Assembly: GCF_009760915.1 (NCBI RefSeq)
Contig: NZ_VIDQ01000012.1
Coordinates: 57,737-121,736 of the forward strand
Source: Azohydromonas aeria
GTDB lineage: Bacteria > Pseudomonadota > Gammaproteobacteria > Burkholderiales > Burkholderiaceae_C
Direction: 5' to 3'
Length of the DNA stretch: 64,000 bases
Positions 22,778-29,639 of the stretch are shown in pieces. Below the pieces are notes generated by a model, which saw only the letters and a list, made by a program, of their open reading frames with translations, ran no database searches and was not told where the DNA came from. The translations under genes and the position numbers were made by a program. The stretch's first letter is position 1. Every line of letters starts with the position of its first letter.

Positions 22778-24706
22778 GGTGCGATCTCCTGCCGCCGCTG
22801 CGCGCGGCGGTCTCAATTCACGGGAAGGGGTGAAGGGGGGGCGACTGGCGCTGGCCGGTGGCGCCTGCGCGCCCAGCGCCACGGGCCGCAGCCCTCGTGC
22901 CGCTCGCATGCCTGCCGTGCCGCAACGCGCCCGGATGCGTGCGCACCGCACCAGCTGCTGCGCGAGCCGCGCGCGCCGCGGCCAGGCTGGCGCCGCGTGG
23001 CGCACCCGGACCCGTCGAGCCGGCGGCGCGCTGGCGCTGGTGCGCTCCCGCGCTACCCGGCTTGCCAGGTCCGCGCCGTCGTTGCGCTGCAGCGTGGCCA
23101 CGCATTCCGCGATGTCGTCAGCCCAGGTCCTGTAACCGCACCCGGGCACGGCGCCCGCGTGCATGTAGCGCGTGGCGCAGCGCCCGGCGCGGTAGTCGGC
23201 CACGGTCGGCGGCGCCGCGATGCCCCAGACGTGCGCGAGCCATGCGATGGCGCGGCCGATCAACGCATCCACGGCGGCGCGGTCCGCGGCTGGCGCTGGC
23301 GGTTGCGCCGCAGGGGGTGCGCTTTCCACCGGAGCGGGGCCGGGCGCCGTTTCCGCCGCAGGGGGTGGCGCCTGCGCCGCGTCATATTCGGCCAGGAGCG
23401 CATCTGCTGCCGCGTGGTCGAGCTCGCGCGCGTTGATCCGCCGGATCAGGTCGGCCGCGAAGTTGCCCCGCTGGAAAGCCGCGGTTGTCGCGAGCCGGTC
23501 TAGCGCGCCATCGTCGCGCGTGGTGAATCCCTCGCCGACGGCCAGGCGCACGCATTGCGCCATGTCGGCGTGCAACTCGTGCCCGGAGAATCCGCGCGCG
23601 TCGAATCGTTGAATCCGCCACCGGCCGCAGCCGCCCACGTCGGGCAGCACGAATGCCCAGCGCTGGCCGTCGCGATGGCGCAGGATGCCTCCATCCGTGA
23701 AGTCTCCCGCGGCGCGGATCTCGCGCGCCAGTTGCGCCGCCGCTTCGCGCGCCATGCGAACCAGCGAAGTGACCGGGCGCCCGGGCGCGTAAAGCGTGGC
23801 GGGCCCGGGCGGCGTGGCGGCTTCGCTTTCCATCGGAGCGGGCGCCGCCTCCTGCGCGATCTCGGCCGGTGCGGCGCTTTCCACCGCAGGGGCTGGCGCA
23901 CTGGCGCCGCTTTCCACCGAAGCCGGGTCCGCGGCTTCGTGCTCCTGGGTGGTCTCGTGCTGCGCCGCGATGGCGCGCGCTTCGTGATAGGCGCGGAAGG
24001 CGGCCGACTTCGCCGCGTCGCCGCTCAAGCCGTCGCACGCCTCGAAGGCGGCGCGCGCGGCGCGCTGGTCATACTCGGCCGCCTCTTCAATGGCGCGGAT
24101 CATCCGCAGCCGGTATCCCTGCTCGAATTCGTCGCGGTGTATCAGTTCCAGCCGCGCGACGGCATCCGCCACGGTGCGCGGCGCGCCCTTGTCGCGGTTC
24201 GGTGCCGCCAGCCCGGACGCCTCGTGAATGATGTAGATATGGCCATCGTCGGCGCCGCGCGTGATAACCCAACGCCGGCCCTCGTGCTCGACGCGCTGCA
24301 CGACTTGATGCAGCGCAGGAACGGGGGCATTGCCGAAAAACACCGCGCCGCCGCGGCCCTCCAGCGCGGCCAGCGCTTCAATCCGGGCGCCGGTCTTGAG
24401 CAGCGCGCGTGCCGTGGTGAGGGGGTTTGCAGTGGGCACGGTGCGCGCCGCCGGCTTGCGCCGGGCCTTGCCGTCGAAGGCCGCCGCGTTGCGCTGCACC
24501 TCCTGCGCCAGCGCCAGGAGTCGCGGCCGAGTGTCAAGCACGCGCAATGCGCCGCGCGTGCCGTGCGCGTCGGTGTACTCGAAAGCGACGAAGTCGGTCG
24601 CGGGCCGGCGCGGCGCGTGGCCGCGTGGCGCTTCCGGCGCCGGGCGCGTGAGCGGCGCCACCTCGGCCGCCGCCTTGATGCGTGCAATGAGGTCCTGTGC
24701 GGACAT
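22385..24706 (-). CDS. Long modular Ala/Pro-linked protein, open into the next cassette
   Basis: ATG at 24706 with AGGAGGCTTCGTT upstream; 773 codons to the stop at 22385. Ordered modules are joined by Pro/Ala linkers carrying repeated VES motifs. Recognisable parts are FVAFEYTDAHGTRGALRVLD, the domain WRIQRFDARGFSGHELHADMAQCVRLAVGEGFTTRDDGALDRL, and a C-terminal PTVADYRAGRCATRYM block related to PSVADYRAGR in the 26.4 kb protein. From about 23.09 to 22.81 kb it crosses a GC-rich low-complexity tract with no stop and runs in frame into the 130-aa cassette at 22777. The true C-terminus is therefore doubtful. It resembles polyvalent accessory proteins in style. Confidence 0.55.
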   Translation of the reverse strand: MSAQDLIARIKAAAEVAPLTRPAPEAPRGHAPRRPATDFVAFEYTDAHGTRGALRVLDTRPRLLALAQEVQRNAAAFDGKARRKPAARTVPTANPLTTARALLKTGARIEALAALEGRGGAVFFGNAPVPALHQVVQRVEHEGRRWVITRGADDGHIYIIHEASGLAAPNRDKGAPRTVADAVARLELIHRDEFEQGYRLRMIRAIEEAAEYDQRAARAAFEACDGLSGDAAKSAAFRAYHEARAIAAQHETTQEHEAADPASVESGASAPAPAVESAAPAEIAQEAAPAPMESEAATPPGPATLYAPGRPVTSLVRMAREAAAQLAREIRAAGDFTDGGILRHRDGQRWAFVLPDVGGCGRWRIQRFDARGFSGHELHADMAQCVRLAVGEGFTTRDDGALDRLATTAAFQRGNFAADLIRRINARELDHAAADALLAEYDAAQAPPPAAETAPGPAPVESAPPAAQPPAPAADRAAVDALIGRAIAWLAHVWGIAAPPTVADYRAGRCATRYMHAGAVPGCGYRTWADDIAECVATLQRNDGADLASRVARERTSASAPPARRVRVRHAAPAWPRRARLAQQLVRCARIRARCGTAGMRAARGLRPVALGAQAPPASASRPPFTPSRELRPPRAAAAGDRTMPDSTPYAVFRHDGQAVTLPTVADFWQAEVSAEACGCGACLNCRAVAHVRATRRDAAITACGDDPTPEQRAAWCAQMHAALHGTGYGCEFDPIGDDALFMDPDGDLIGPEDMPPHVRAIFDRVARAQGNA
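23300..23940. repeat. Repeated CTTTCCAYCG linker-coding units
   Basis: On the + strand, CGCTTTCCACCGGAGC (near 23325), GCTTTCCATCGGAGC (near 23820), GCTTTCCACCGCAGG (near 23876) and GCTTTCCACCGAAGC (near 23915) are near-identical. They encode VES/MES motifs in the Pro/Ala linkers of the modular protein. Linker duplication of this kind is expected when domains are shuffled by recombination. Confidence 0.55.
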
Positions 24707-24776
24707 AACGAAGCCTCCTGCAGCGGCGCGCGTGGCGCCGCCGGGTGAGTGGGGAGCGGAAAACCGGGGAAAGGGG

Positions 24777-25043
24777 TTAGGCCGTGGTCTTGTGCACCCC
24801 GCGCGCCGTCGCCTTGTCGAAGCCGGCCGGCTTGCGGTCGTTGCGGTTCGCCATCTGCAGATCGGCCACATGCGGGCCCGGCGCGGCGGCGCTGAAACGC
24901 GGCAGGTACTCCAGCGCTTCCGCAAAGGTCATCTCCCGGGTTTCCTCGGCCAAGGTGCAGCCCGGGCCAAAGGTCATGGTCACGAAGTGGGCGGAAAACT
25001 CCGCGCGCTGGGCCTTGAAACGAAAGGCGTAGGTCTTGGCCAT
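24777..25043 (-). CDS. Hypothetical accessory protein, 88 aa
   Basis: ATG at 25043 (GCAGGAGATCGCACC upstream). It starts MAKTYAFRFKAQRAEFSAHFVTMTFGPG, continues through EMTFAEALEYLPRF, and ends with a basic tail (NRNDRKPAGFDKATARGVHKTTA). Function unknown. Confidence 0.65.
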   Translation of the reverse strand: MAKTYAFRFKAQRAEFSAHFVTMTFGPGCTLAEETREMTFAEALEYLPRFSAAAPGPHVADLQMANRNDRKPAGFDKATARGVHKTTA

Positions 25044-25115
25044 GGTGCGATCTCCTGCAAGGCAGCCGCCGCGGCGCGCGACGGGTTGAGGTGGAAACGA
25101 AAGGGCGGGAAGGGA

Positions 25116-25460
25116 TCAGGCCGCAGCCGTCGTGCCGTAGCGCTTGCGGGCCTTGGCCAGCGTGGCGCGGAATTTCTCGACGCCGACGCGGTCGGCCAGG
25201 TCGGCGACCTGGGCGCGCGCGGCCATCGCGGCGGCGCTTTGCGTGAGGTGCGCACTAGTGCAGGGGCAGCCCTTGTAAGTGCCCCACAAGCGGTGCACGC
25301 GCGCGCCGCTCGCCGGATCGGAAACGATCCATTCGCTTTGCTTGTCCGGCCGATGCAGCGCCAGCGCTTCCGGCGTGCCGTCGATGTCCACGGCGAGCGG
25401 CAAATACTCGACGGCATCGCCGCGCGAGCCGTCCGGGTTGCGGAGGTGGAATTTCGGCAT
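25116..25460 (-). CDS. Hypothetical accessory protein, 114 aa
   Basis: ATG at 25460 (CCAGGAGTGCAGACC upstream); the in-frame start at 25520 crosses the linker and is rejected. N-half beta-rich (PKFHLRNPDGSRGDAVEYLPLAVDID), with TYKGCPCTSAHL and a helical basic C-terminus (EKFRATLAKARKRYG). Function unknown. Confidence 0.65.
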   Translation of the reverse strand: MPKFHLRNPDGSRGDAVEYLPLAVDIDGTPEALALHRPDKQSEWIVSDPASGARVHRLWGTYKGCPCTSAHLTQSAAAMAARAQVADLADRVGVEKFRATLAKARKRYGTTAAA

Positions 25461-25494
25461 GGTCTGCACTCCTGGGCGGTTGATGCGGAAGGGG

Positions 25495-25734
25495 TCAGGC
25501 GCAAGCGCGAAGCGCGGCAATCACGGCCGCCGTGCGCGGGTTCGCCGTCGAGTAGTTGCGCGCGATGCGGTCGGCAAAAGCGGCCAGCGAAAGCCGCTCG
25601 CCGCGCTGCACGAGGTATGCAAAGCAGTCCACGCCATGGCGGGCCGTGGTGAGCGTTTCCGGGTCCGCGTGGGCGGGCAGCGCGGCGCGGGTGGCGTTGA
25701 CGCGGTCGCGCTCGACGTAAAAGGGGGTTTGCAT
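25495..25734 (-). CDS. Hypothetical accessory protein, 79 aa
   Basis: ATG at 25734, 8 bases after the upstream stop, so probably co-translated. MQTPFYVERDRVNATRAALP and HGVDCFAYLVQRGERLSLAAFADRIARNYS suggest a small helical protein. Function unknown. Confidence 0.6.
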   Translation of the reverse strand: MQTPFYVERDRVNATRAALPAHADPETLTTARHGVDCFAYLVQRGERLSLAAFADRIARNYSTANPRTAAVIAALRACA

Positions 25735-25742
25735 GCGCCGCC

Positions 25743-26018
25743 TCACGCCTTGCGGATATCGAAGACGGCCAGGCGATACCCGCGGCGCGGCTCGACGGTG
25801 CACGAGATGGCGACGGGGCCGCACAACAGCTGGTTCAACTCGGCCGCGTCGCGCATCTGACCGGAGCCGATTTGCATGGTCCGGCCGTTGCCGGCGCGCA
25901 CCAGCTCGCGGCAGCACTGGAACTTGGCCGCCGGGTCCATGGCATCGAAGGCGGGCAGCGTTGCGCTACCGGCGTAAAAGGCTTGACTCAGCCCCTTAAG
26001 TATCACGGTCACTTTCAC
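25743..26018 (-). CDS. First gene of the leftward accessory operon, 91 aa
   Basis: GTG at 26018 with a strong AGGAGG site (ACAGGAGGTTTTGCC), about 60 bases downstream of the promoter at 26077-26105. The protein begins VKVTVILKGLSQAFYAGSATLP and has RTMQIGSGQMRDAAELNQLLCG and ISCTVEPRRGYRLAVFDI. Small alpha/beta protein, function unknown. First position implies highest expression. Confidence 0.65.
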   Translation of the reverse strand: MKVTVILKGLSQAFYAGSATLPAFDAMDPAAKFQCCRELVRAGNGRTMQIGSGQMRDAAELNQLLCGPVAISCTVEPRRGYRLAVFDIRKA

Positions 26019-26076
26019 GGCAAAACCTCCTGTGTCGGCACCCCTGCGGCGCCGGGTTCGCTTGATGCGTGAACAC

Positions 26077-26105
26077 AGAATAGGCGAACGGCATGCAATG
26101 CGCAA
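26077..26105 (-). promoter_or_regulatory. Promoter of the leftward operon, shared operator (copy b)
   Basis: On the - strand: TTGCGC (26105-26100), a 17-base spacer ATTGCATGCCGTTCGCC, TATTCT (26082-26077). The spacer core CATGCC-N3-CGCC is shared with copies a, c and d. Its -35 box is 26 bases from that of the divergent copy c. Confidence 0.8.
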
Positions 26106-26131
26106 TAGACCATGGCACACAAATGAGTGCA

Positions 26132-26160
26132 TTGCGTTAAACATGCCAAACGCCTAATCT
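26132..26160 (+). promoter_or_regulatory. Rightward promoter, shared operator (copy c)
   Basis: TTGCGT (26132-26137), a 17-base spacer TAAACATGCCAAACGCC, TAATCT (26155-26160). Divergent from copy b. It would drive the 49-aa, 275-aa and 74-aa genes. Confidence 0.8.
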
Positions 26161-26207
26161 TTAGCCATCCGATCAACGCGCCGCCCGGCGCACCTCGTGG
26201 AGGTCGT

Positions 26208-26357
26208 ATGTCGCCGCTTTCGTCAATGGCTCTGGAGTACGCCTTAAACGTCTTGATCCATGCCCGCCACTGCGGCGGCATCGCCGCCAGGCTGCAAACC
26301 GCGGCCCTCATTCACTCGACCGTCAACGCCATCCGCGCCGCACGGCGCGCCATCTGA
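26208..26357 (+). CDS. 49-aa leading peptide of the rightward unit
   Basis: ATG 26208 is preceded by GTGGAGGTCGT, the best ribosome site nearby, and ends at 26357, 14 bases before the next gene. The peptide is helical and basic (MALEYALNVLIHARHCGGIA, STVNAIRAARRAI). It is too short for the usual length cutoff but well supported by its site and position. Confidence 0.5.
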   Translation: MSPLSSMALEYALNVLIHARHCGGIAARLQTAALIHSTVNAIRAARRAI

Positions 26358-26371
26358 AAGGACCACGCACC

Positions 26372-27199
26372 ATGAATGCAGACGCTCAAAACGTCATCGG
26401 ACTGGGGATCGAATACACCGGCGACATGGCCAACACCCCGGGCCGCGGCGCCGTGGTGGCCGTGCGCGAGGGTTTCGGCGGTCATGCGGCGCTGGACATC
26501 ATCTTGAAGGACGGCCGCGAGTGGCGCGCCGTGTCGCCGCTCAGCATCAAGCACCCCGGCGAAGAGGGAAAGCCGGGCGCCCGCTTCCACGCGCTGCCGC
26601 TGGTGCTCACCGCTGAAGAGGTGGCGGAGCTGCAAGCCGGCGCCGCCATGCGCAAGGCCAGCGAAAAGGCCAAGGCCGACGAAGCCGCGGCGCGCTTTGC
26701 GGCCGAGTGCACGCGGCTGCGCCAGGAATTCCCTTACCTGGAGGTCGGCCAGTATTCCAAGACGGCCGCCGCGAACTTGCGCAAGATGCTGAAAACCGCG
26801 TTCCCGCGGGTCAAATTCTCGGTGCGGTGCGACCATAGCAGCATCAATGTCCGGTGGACCGATGGCCCGACGGCCGCGGCAGTGTGCGAGATCGCGCACC
26901 GCTTCAAGGCGGGGCATTTCGACGGCATGACGGACTGCTACGAATACAGCCGCAGCCCGTGGGGCGAAACCTTCGGCAGTGCCGAATACGTGTTCGAGCA
27001 CCGGGAAATTTCGGATGCGCTCCTGGCGCGCGCCATCGAAGCCGCCGCACAGAAGCATGGCCAGAAGGACCGGCCCAGCGTCGCCGACTACCGCGCCGGG
27101 CGCGCGGACCGCGTCAGCCCGTTGTCTGACACCTGGGGCGGCGCCTATTGCTGGCAGTCGATCATTTACCGCACCGTCAACGAGATGGCAGGGGAGTGA
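26372..27199 (+). CDS. LPD29-type polyvalent-protein-domain protein, 275 aa
   Basis: ATG 26372 (GAAAGGACCACGCACC upstream). The N-terminal 90 residues form a small beta domain (GRGAVVAVREGFGGHAALDIILKDGREW), then a Lys/Ala coiled segment. Residues about 128-200 (AAANLRKMLKTAFPRVKFSVRCD, INVRWTDGPTAAAVCEIAHRF, HFDGMTDCYEY) match from memory the LPD29 large-polyvalent-protein-associated domain. The C-terminal PSVADYRAGRADRVS block recurs in the long 22.4-24.7 kb protein. LPD domains occur in phage and plasmid polyvalent proteins linked to anti-defence. It is probably soluble. Confidence 0.7.
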   Translation: MNADAQNVIGLGIEYTGDMANTPGRGAVVAVREGFGGHAALDIILKDGREWRAVSPLSIKHPGEEGKPGARFHALPLVLTAEEVAELQAGAAMRKASEKAKADEAAARFAAECTRLRQEFPYLEVGQYSKTAAANLRKMLKTAFPRVKFSVRCDHSSINVRWTDGPTAAAVCEIAHRFKAGHFDGMTDCYEYSRSPWGETFGSAEYVFEHREISDALLARAIEAAAQKHGQKDRPSVADYRAGRADRVSPLSDTWGGAYCWQSIIYRTVNEMAGE

Positions 27200-27201
27200 C
27201 C

Positions 27202-27426
27202 ATGGAACGCACCTACTGGCTTTCCGTGCTGCGGCGCCATGACAACCCGGGCCGTTTCAACATCCCCGGGACGGTTTCGGTGCTGGTGCTGCGCGTCACC
27301 GTGGCGCAGCCGCTGGAATGGGTCCGCGCCCACGCCGACGAGATCGCCCAGCGCGCGCACCCGGAGCCGTACTGCGCGCTTTGGCTCGACATGCAACCGC
27401 CGGAAGGGGTGAAGCTGGGCGCCTGA
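27202..27426 (+). CDS. Hypothetical protein, 74 aa
   Basis: ATG 27202, 2 bases after the previous stop (GGGGAGTGACC upstream). It contains YWLSVLRRHDNPGRFNIPGTVSVLVLRV and ends with QPPEGVKLGA. The terminator at 27451 follows. Function unknown; it is co-transcribed with the LPD29 gene. Confidence 0.6.
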   Translation: MERTYWLSVLRRHDNPGRFNIPGTVSVLVLRVTVAQPLEWVRAHADEIAQRAHPEPYCALWLDMQPPEGVKLGA

Positions 27427-27450
27427 TTCGCTGCGCCACCTCACCCGCCA

Positions 27451-27479
27451 GGCCCGCCACGCGCGGGCCTTTTGCTTTT
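27451..27479 (+). terminator. Rho-independent terminator
   Basis: GGCCCGC, loop CACGC, GCGGGCC, then TTTTGCTTTT. It closes the 26.2-27.4 kb rightward unit. Confidence 0.85.
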
Positions 27480-27960
27480 CCGGGTCTCAATTCCCGGGAA
27501 GGGGTCCGCAAAACCGGGAAAGGGGGTGCGCCAGGCGCGCGGCGCGCTGGGCGTTTCCGCTGCAGGGGGTTGTGAAACCCCGGGAAGGGGTCCGGCCGTG
27601 CGGCGCAGCCGGCCGCCGCTTGGCGCCAGCGCCGGGGCGACGGCACCAGCTGCGCCGGGCGCCCGGGTCGATCTCGGCCAGCGCCGCCAGCGCGCGCCGC
27701 CGCGCCGCGCCAGCGCTGCAGGTCGAGTGCAGCGTGCGCCATGCCGCAGCCGCGCCACTGCGGTGCGGCAGGTCGAGCACTCGCACCAGCGCGCGCCGCG
27801 CCATCTGCCCGGGCCCATGCCCTGGAGTGCTCATGACATGCGGCAGCGCGCGCCGATCAATCGACCGGCGCGCATGCGGCAGCGCTGCACCACTGGCGCA
27901 GCCGCTTCTATTAGTAGCGCGCTGCAGGCTGGCGCGCGCCACTCATTCGAGGGGTAACAG
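27480..27960. other. Gene-poor segment: linker remnants and GC-rich tract
   Basis: Bases 27483-27600 carry three copies of the leftward-operon linker on the - strand (rc CCCCTTCCCG near 27496, CCCCCTTTCCCGG near 27516, CCCCTTCCCGGGG near 27580) with no genes attached. Bases 27600-27950 are a GC-rich, word-repetitive tract (CCAGCGC, GCGCGC, GGTCGAGC). Frames are open in several directions only through lack of A/T, and I support none as a gene. Confidence 0.55.
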
Positions 27961-27963
27961 GGC

Positions 27964-27992
27964 TTGTGCATTACATGCCAACCGCCTATTCT
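27964..27992 (+). promoter_or_regulatory. Rightward promoter, shared operator (copy d)
   Basis: TTGTGC (27964-27969), a 17-base spacer ATTACATGCCAACCGCC, TATTCT (27987-27992). It drives the cluster of six small genes at 28.07-29.53 kb. Confidence 0.8.
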
Positions 27993-28070
27993 ACAGACAT
28001 GCAAACCGAAGCACGCCAACAAAGCCAAGCCGAACAACCGGCCTGCGCGCGCTTTGGGTCTGGAGTCGCC

Positions 28071-28202
28071 ATGCGCCAGTGGTTCAAGATCGCCGTTACC
28101 GACCGCACGACGGGTGAATACCTCGTGCTCAGTGTGTATGCGCACGACGTGAACGAAGCGGCTGACGTGCCTTCGTGGGCGAAGTTTGAAGCGGTGCTGT
28201 GA
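28071..28202 (+). CDS. 43-aa hypothetical protein
   Basis: ATG 28071 preceded by CTGGAGTCGCC. An earlier in-frame ATG at 27999 lies only 7 bases after the -10 box and would make a leaderless 67-aa form. Sequence MRQWFKIAVTDRTTGEYLVL followed by AHDVNEAADVPSWAKFEAVL, a small alpha/beta protein. Function unknown. Confidence 0.5.
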   Translation: MRQWFKIAVTDRTTGEYLVLSVYAHDVNEAADVPSWAKFEAVL

Positions 28203-28204
28203 CC

Positions 28205-28438
28205 ATGGAAGCATTGAAGCAAAGCCGCCGCGCAGTGATTGCGTACCTGATCGGCGCCGCCGCTTTCCTTGCGCTGGCCATCTTCGCCGGTATCCACTGG
28301 CGTGAGCCCTTGGCCATGCGGCTTTGCATCGGCGCCGCTCTGGCCGCGCTGGTGCTTTTCGGCATGGCGGAAGGCGAAGCATCGGATTATTTCAAGCGGA
28401 AGGCGAACGGCGGCCGTCTGCCGATTGCCCACTACTGA
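28205..28438 (+). CDS. Small two-helix membrane protein, 77 aa
   Basis: ATG 28205, 2 bases after the previous stop. Two hydrophobic segments: VIAYLIGAAAFLALAIFAGI and LCIGAALAALVLFGMAEG. It is probably an inner-membrane protein with a basic C-terminus (YFKRKANGGRLP). Its location in an accessory regulon would fit superinfection exclusion, but that is speculation. Confidence 0.55.
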   Translation: MEALKQSRRAVIAYLIGAAAFLALAIFAGIHWREPLAMRLCIGAALAALVLFGMAEGEASDYFKRKANGGRLPIAHY

Positions 28439-28448
28439 GGTGCAAGCC

Positions 28449-28817
28449 ATGGAAACCCGTTTTTTCATCGCCGGTGAATTCTTCACGCTGGCGCAGATGC
28501 TGGAAGTCAATTCCGATGCGGAAATGGTCTGCGAATGGCTCAAGTCCGCAAAGCCCGGTGATGTCATGACCGGCTTGCATGAGGAGGAGGTCCGTTGCGT
28601 GGCTGCCGCGCCGCAGGACATGACCGCGCGCGTTCTGCATCTCGCGAATGGCGCTCACGTCGAGTACGAATCGCCGGTCTTCACTTGCGGCGCGGCAGTG
28701 CATGAGGGCATGACTCCGGCGCTTTCGCTCATGCTGTCCGCGCGCGAACTGAGGCACCGCGCCGCAATGATGCTCAAGTCCGCCACGCGGATGGAACAAG
28801 CGGCGCAACTGGTCTGA
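28449..28817 (+). CDS. Hypothetical accessory protein, 122 aa
   Basis: ATG 28449 in the junction TGAGGTGCAAGCCATG. METRFFIAGEFFTLAQMLEVN, an acidic middle (DAEMVCEWLKSAKPGDVMTGLHEEEV), and a helical C-terminus (LSARELRHRAAMMLKSATRMEQAA). Function unknown. Confidence 0.6.
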   Translation: METRFFIAGEFFTLAQMLEVNSDAEMVCEWLKSAKPGDVMTGLHEEEVRCVAAAPQDMTARVLHLANGAHVEYESPVFTCGAAVHEGMTPALSLMLSARELRHRAAMMLKSATRMEQAAQLV

Positions 28818-28827
28818 GGTGCAAGCC

Positions 28828-29118
28828 ATGCCAGCAATTGCCAACTACACCCACGCTGCCGAAACCCAGGGGCAGCAACCCGACACGAAGCCGGGCGCCT
28901 ACTTCGTGTCCGTCGTCGATGGTCAGCGCGTAGGGCTGCTCTTGGGCCCGTTCGTGGACAACCACGCTGCAGCGCTGGCGCGCGTAGACATGGTCCGCGC
29001 CAAAGCGGAAGAAATGGACTCGCGCGCAGTGTTCTATGCGTTCGGTACTGTGCGGCTTGATGCGGACCACCCGCGCGCCGAGAAGCACGGGATTCTCAAT
29101 TCACACTTTGGGATGTGA
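28828..29118 (+). CDS. Hypothetical accessory protein, 96 aa
   Basis: ATG 28828 in the same TGAGGTGCAAGCCATG junction. PGAYFVSVVDGQRVGLLLGPF, then AAALARVDMVRAKAEEMDSRAVFYAFGTVRL. This pattern (query-like strand, helix, strand) recurs in small phage and plasmid proteins of unknown function. Confidence 0.6.
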   Translation: MPAIANYTHAAETQGQQPDTKPGAYFVSVVDGQRVGLLLGPFVDNHAAALARVDMVRAKAEEMDSRAVFYAFGTVRLDADHPRAEKHGILNSHFGM

Positions 29119-29126
29119 GGTGCGCC

Positions 29127-29294
29127 ATGACTATCGGCGAAGCAATCGAGCACGCAAAGCAGGAGGTGAAAGCTGGCTTTGCTGGGGCGTACATGGTCGA
29201 GGATGGCCGGGTCTTTGTCCTTTTGGACGATGGCCGCGCATGGCGTGAATTCTGGCCATGTGAGTTTGAATATGACCCGGCTTTTGATCTGTGA
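29127..29294 (+). CDS. 55-aa acidic hypothetical protein
   Basis: ATG 29127 in the junction TGAGGTGCGCCATG. The protein is MTIGEAIEHAKQEVKAG, then AYMVEDGRVFVLLDDGRAWR and an acidic/aromatic end (WPCEFEYDPAFDL). It is small, acidic and helical-plus-hairpin. Function unknown. Confidence 0.55.
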   Translation: MTIGEAIEHAKQEVKAGFAGAYMVEDGRVFVLLDDGRAWREFWPCEFEYDPAFDL

Positions 29295-29304
29295 GAGGTG
29301 AGCC

Positions 29305-29532
29305 ATGGAACTGACGACTACCTATGCCGCATGGCAACTGGCCGCAAAGAAGATGGTGGCCGATGCCTGCATGGTCGAGTACCGCAAAGCGAACGACGGC
29401 AAGAAGCGGCATGTACCGTACCGCATCCCGGAGTGGTGCATGCCGCTGCTGAATGCAGTTGAGCGGGACGACGAAGAAGAGACGAAGCGAATAATGCACG
29501 CCGTGCGCATCGGGTGCCTCACGCTGGTCTAG
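29305..29532 (+). CDS. Hypothetical accessory protein, 75 aa
   Basis: ATG 29305 with GAGAGGTGAGCC upstream. Helical: TYAAWQLAAKKMVADACMVEYRKANDG, PEWCMPLLNAVERDDEEETKRIMHAV. It is the last gene before the 29.56 kb terminator. Function unknown. Confidence 0.6.
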   Translation: MELTTTYAAWQLAAKKMVADACMVEYRKANDGKKRHVPYRIPEWCMPLLNAVERDDEEETKRIMHAVRIGCLTLV

Positions 29533-29554
29533 CGTCACCTCACCTCAGCAGCGA

Positions 29555-29583
29555 AGCCCGGGACAGCCCGGGCTTTTGCTTTT
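29555..29583 (+). terminator. Rho-independent terminator
   Basis: AGCCCGGG, loop ACAG, CCCGGGCT, then TTTGCTTTT. It ends the 28.0-29.5 kb unit. Confidence 0.85.
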
Positions 29584-29639
29584 GTGCCCCCCAATGGCCC
29601 GGCTTGCCCGGGCTTTCGTGCGTCTGGGCCCAGCGTGGC

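Noticed and set aside
27487..27942. 151-residue minus-strand frame (MARASLQRATNRSG...)
   Set aside because: Two other minus frames over the same bases are equally long; it crosses linker remnants and shows no protein-like conservation signals.
27999..28202. 67-residue form starting 7 bases after the copy d -10 box
   Set aside because: It would need a leaderless message; the in-frame ATG at 28071 has a proper GGAG site and is preferred, though the longer form cannot be excluded.
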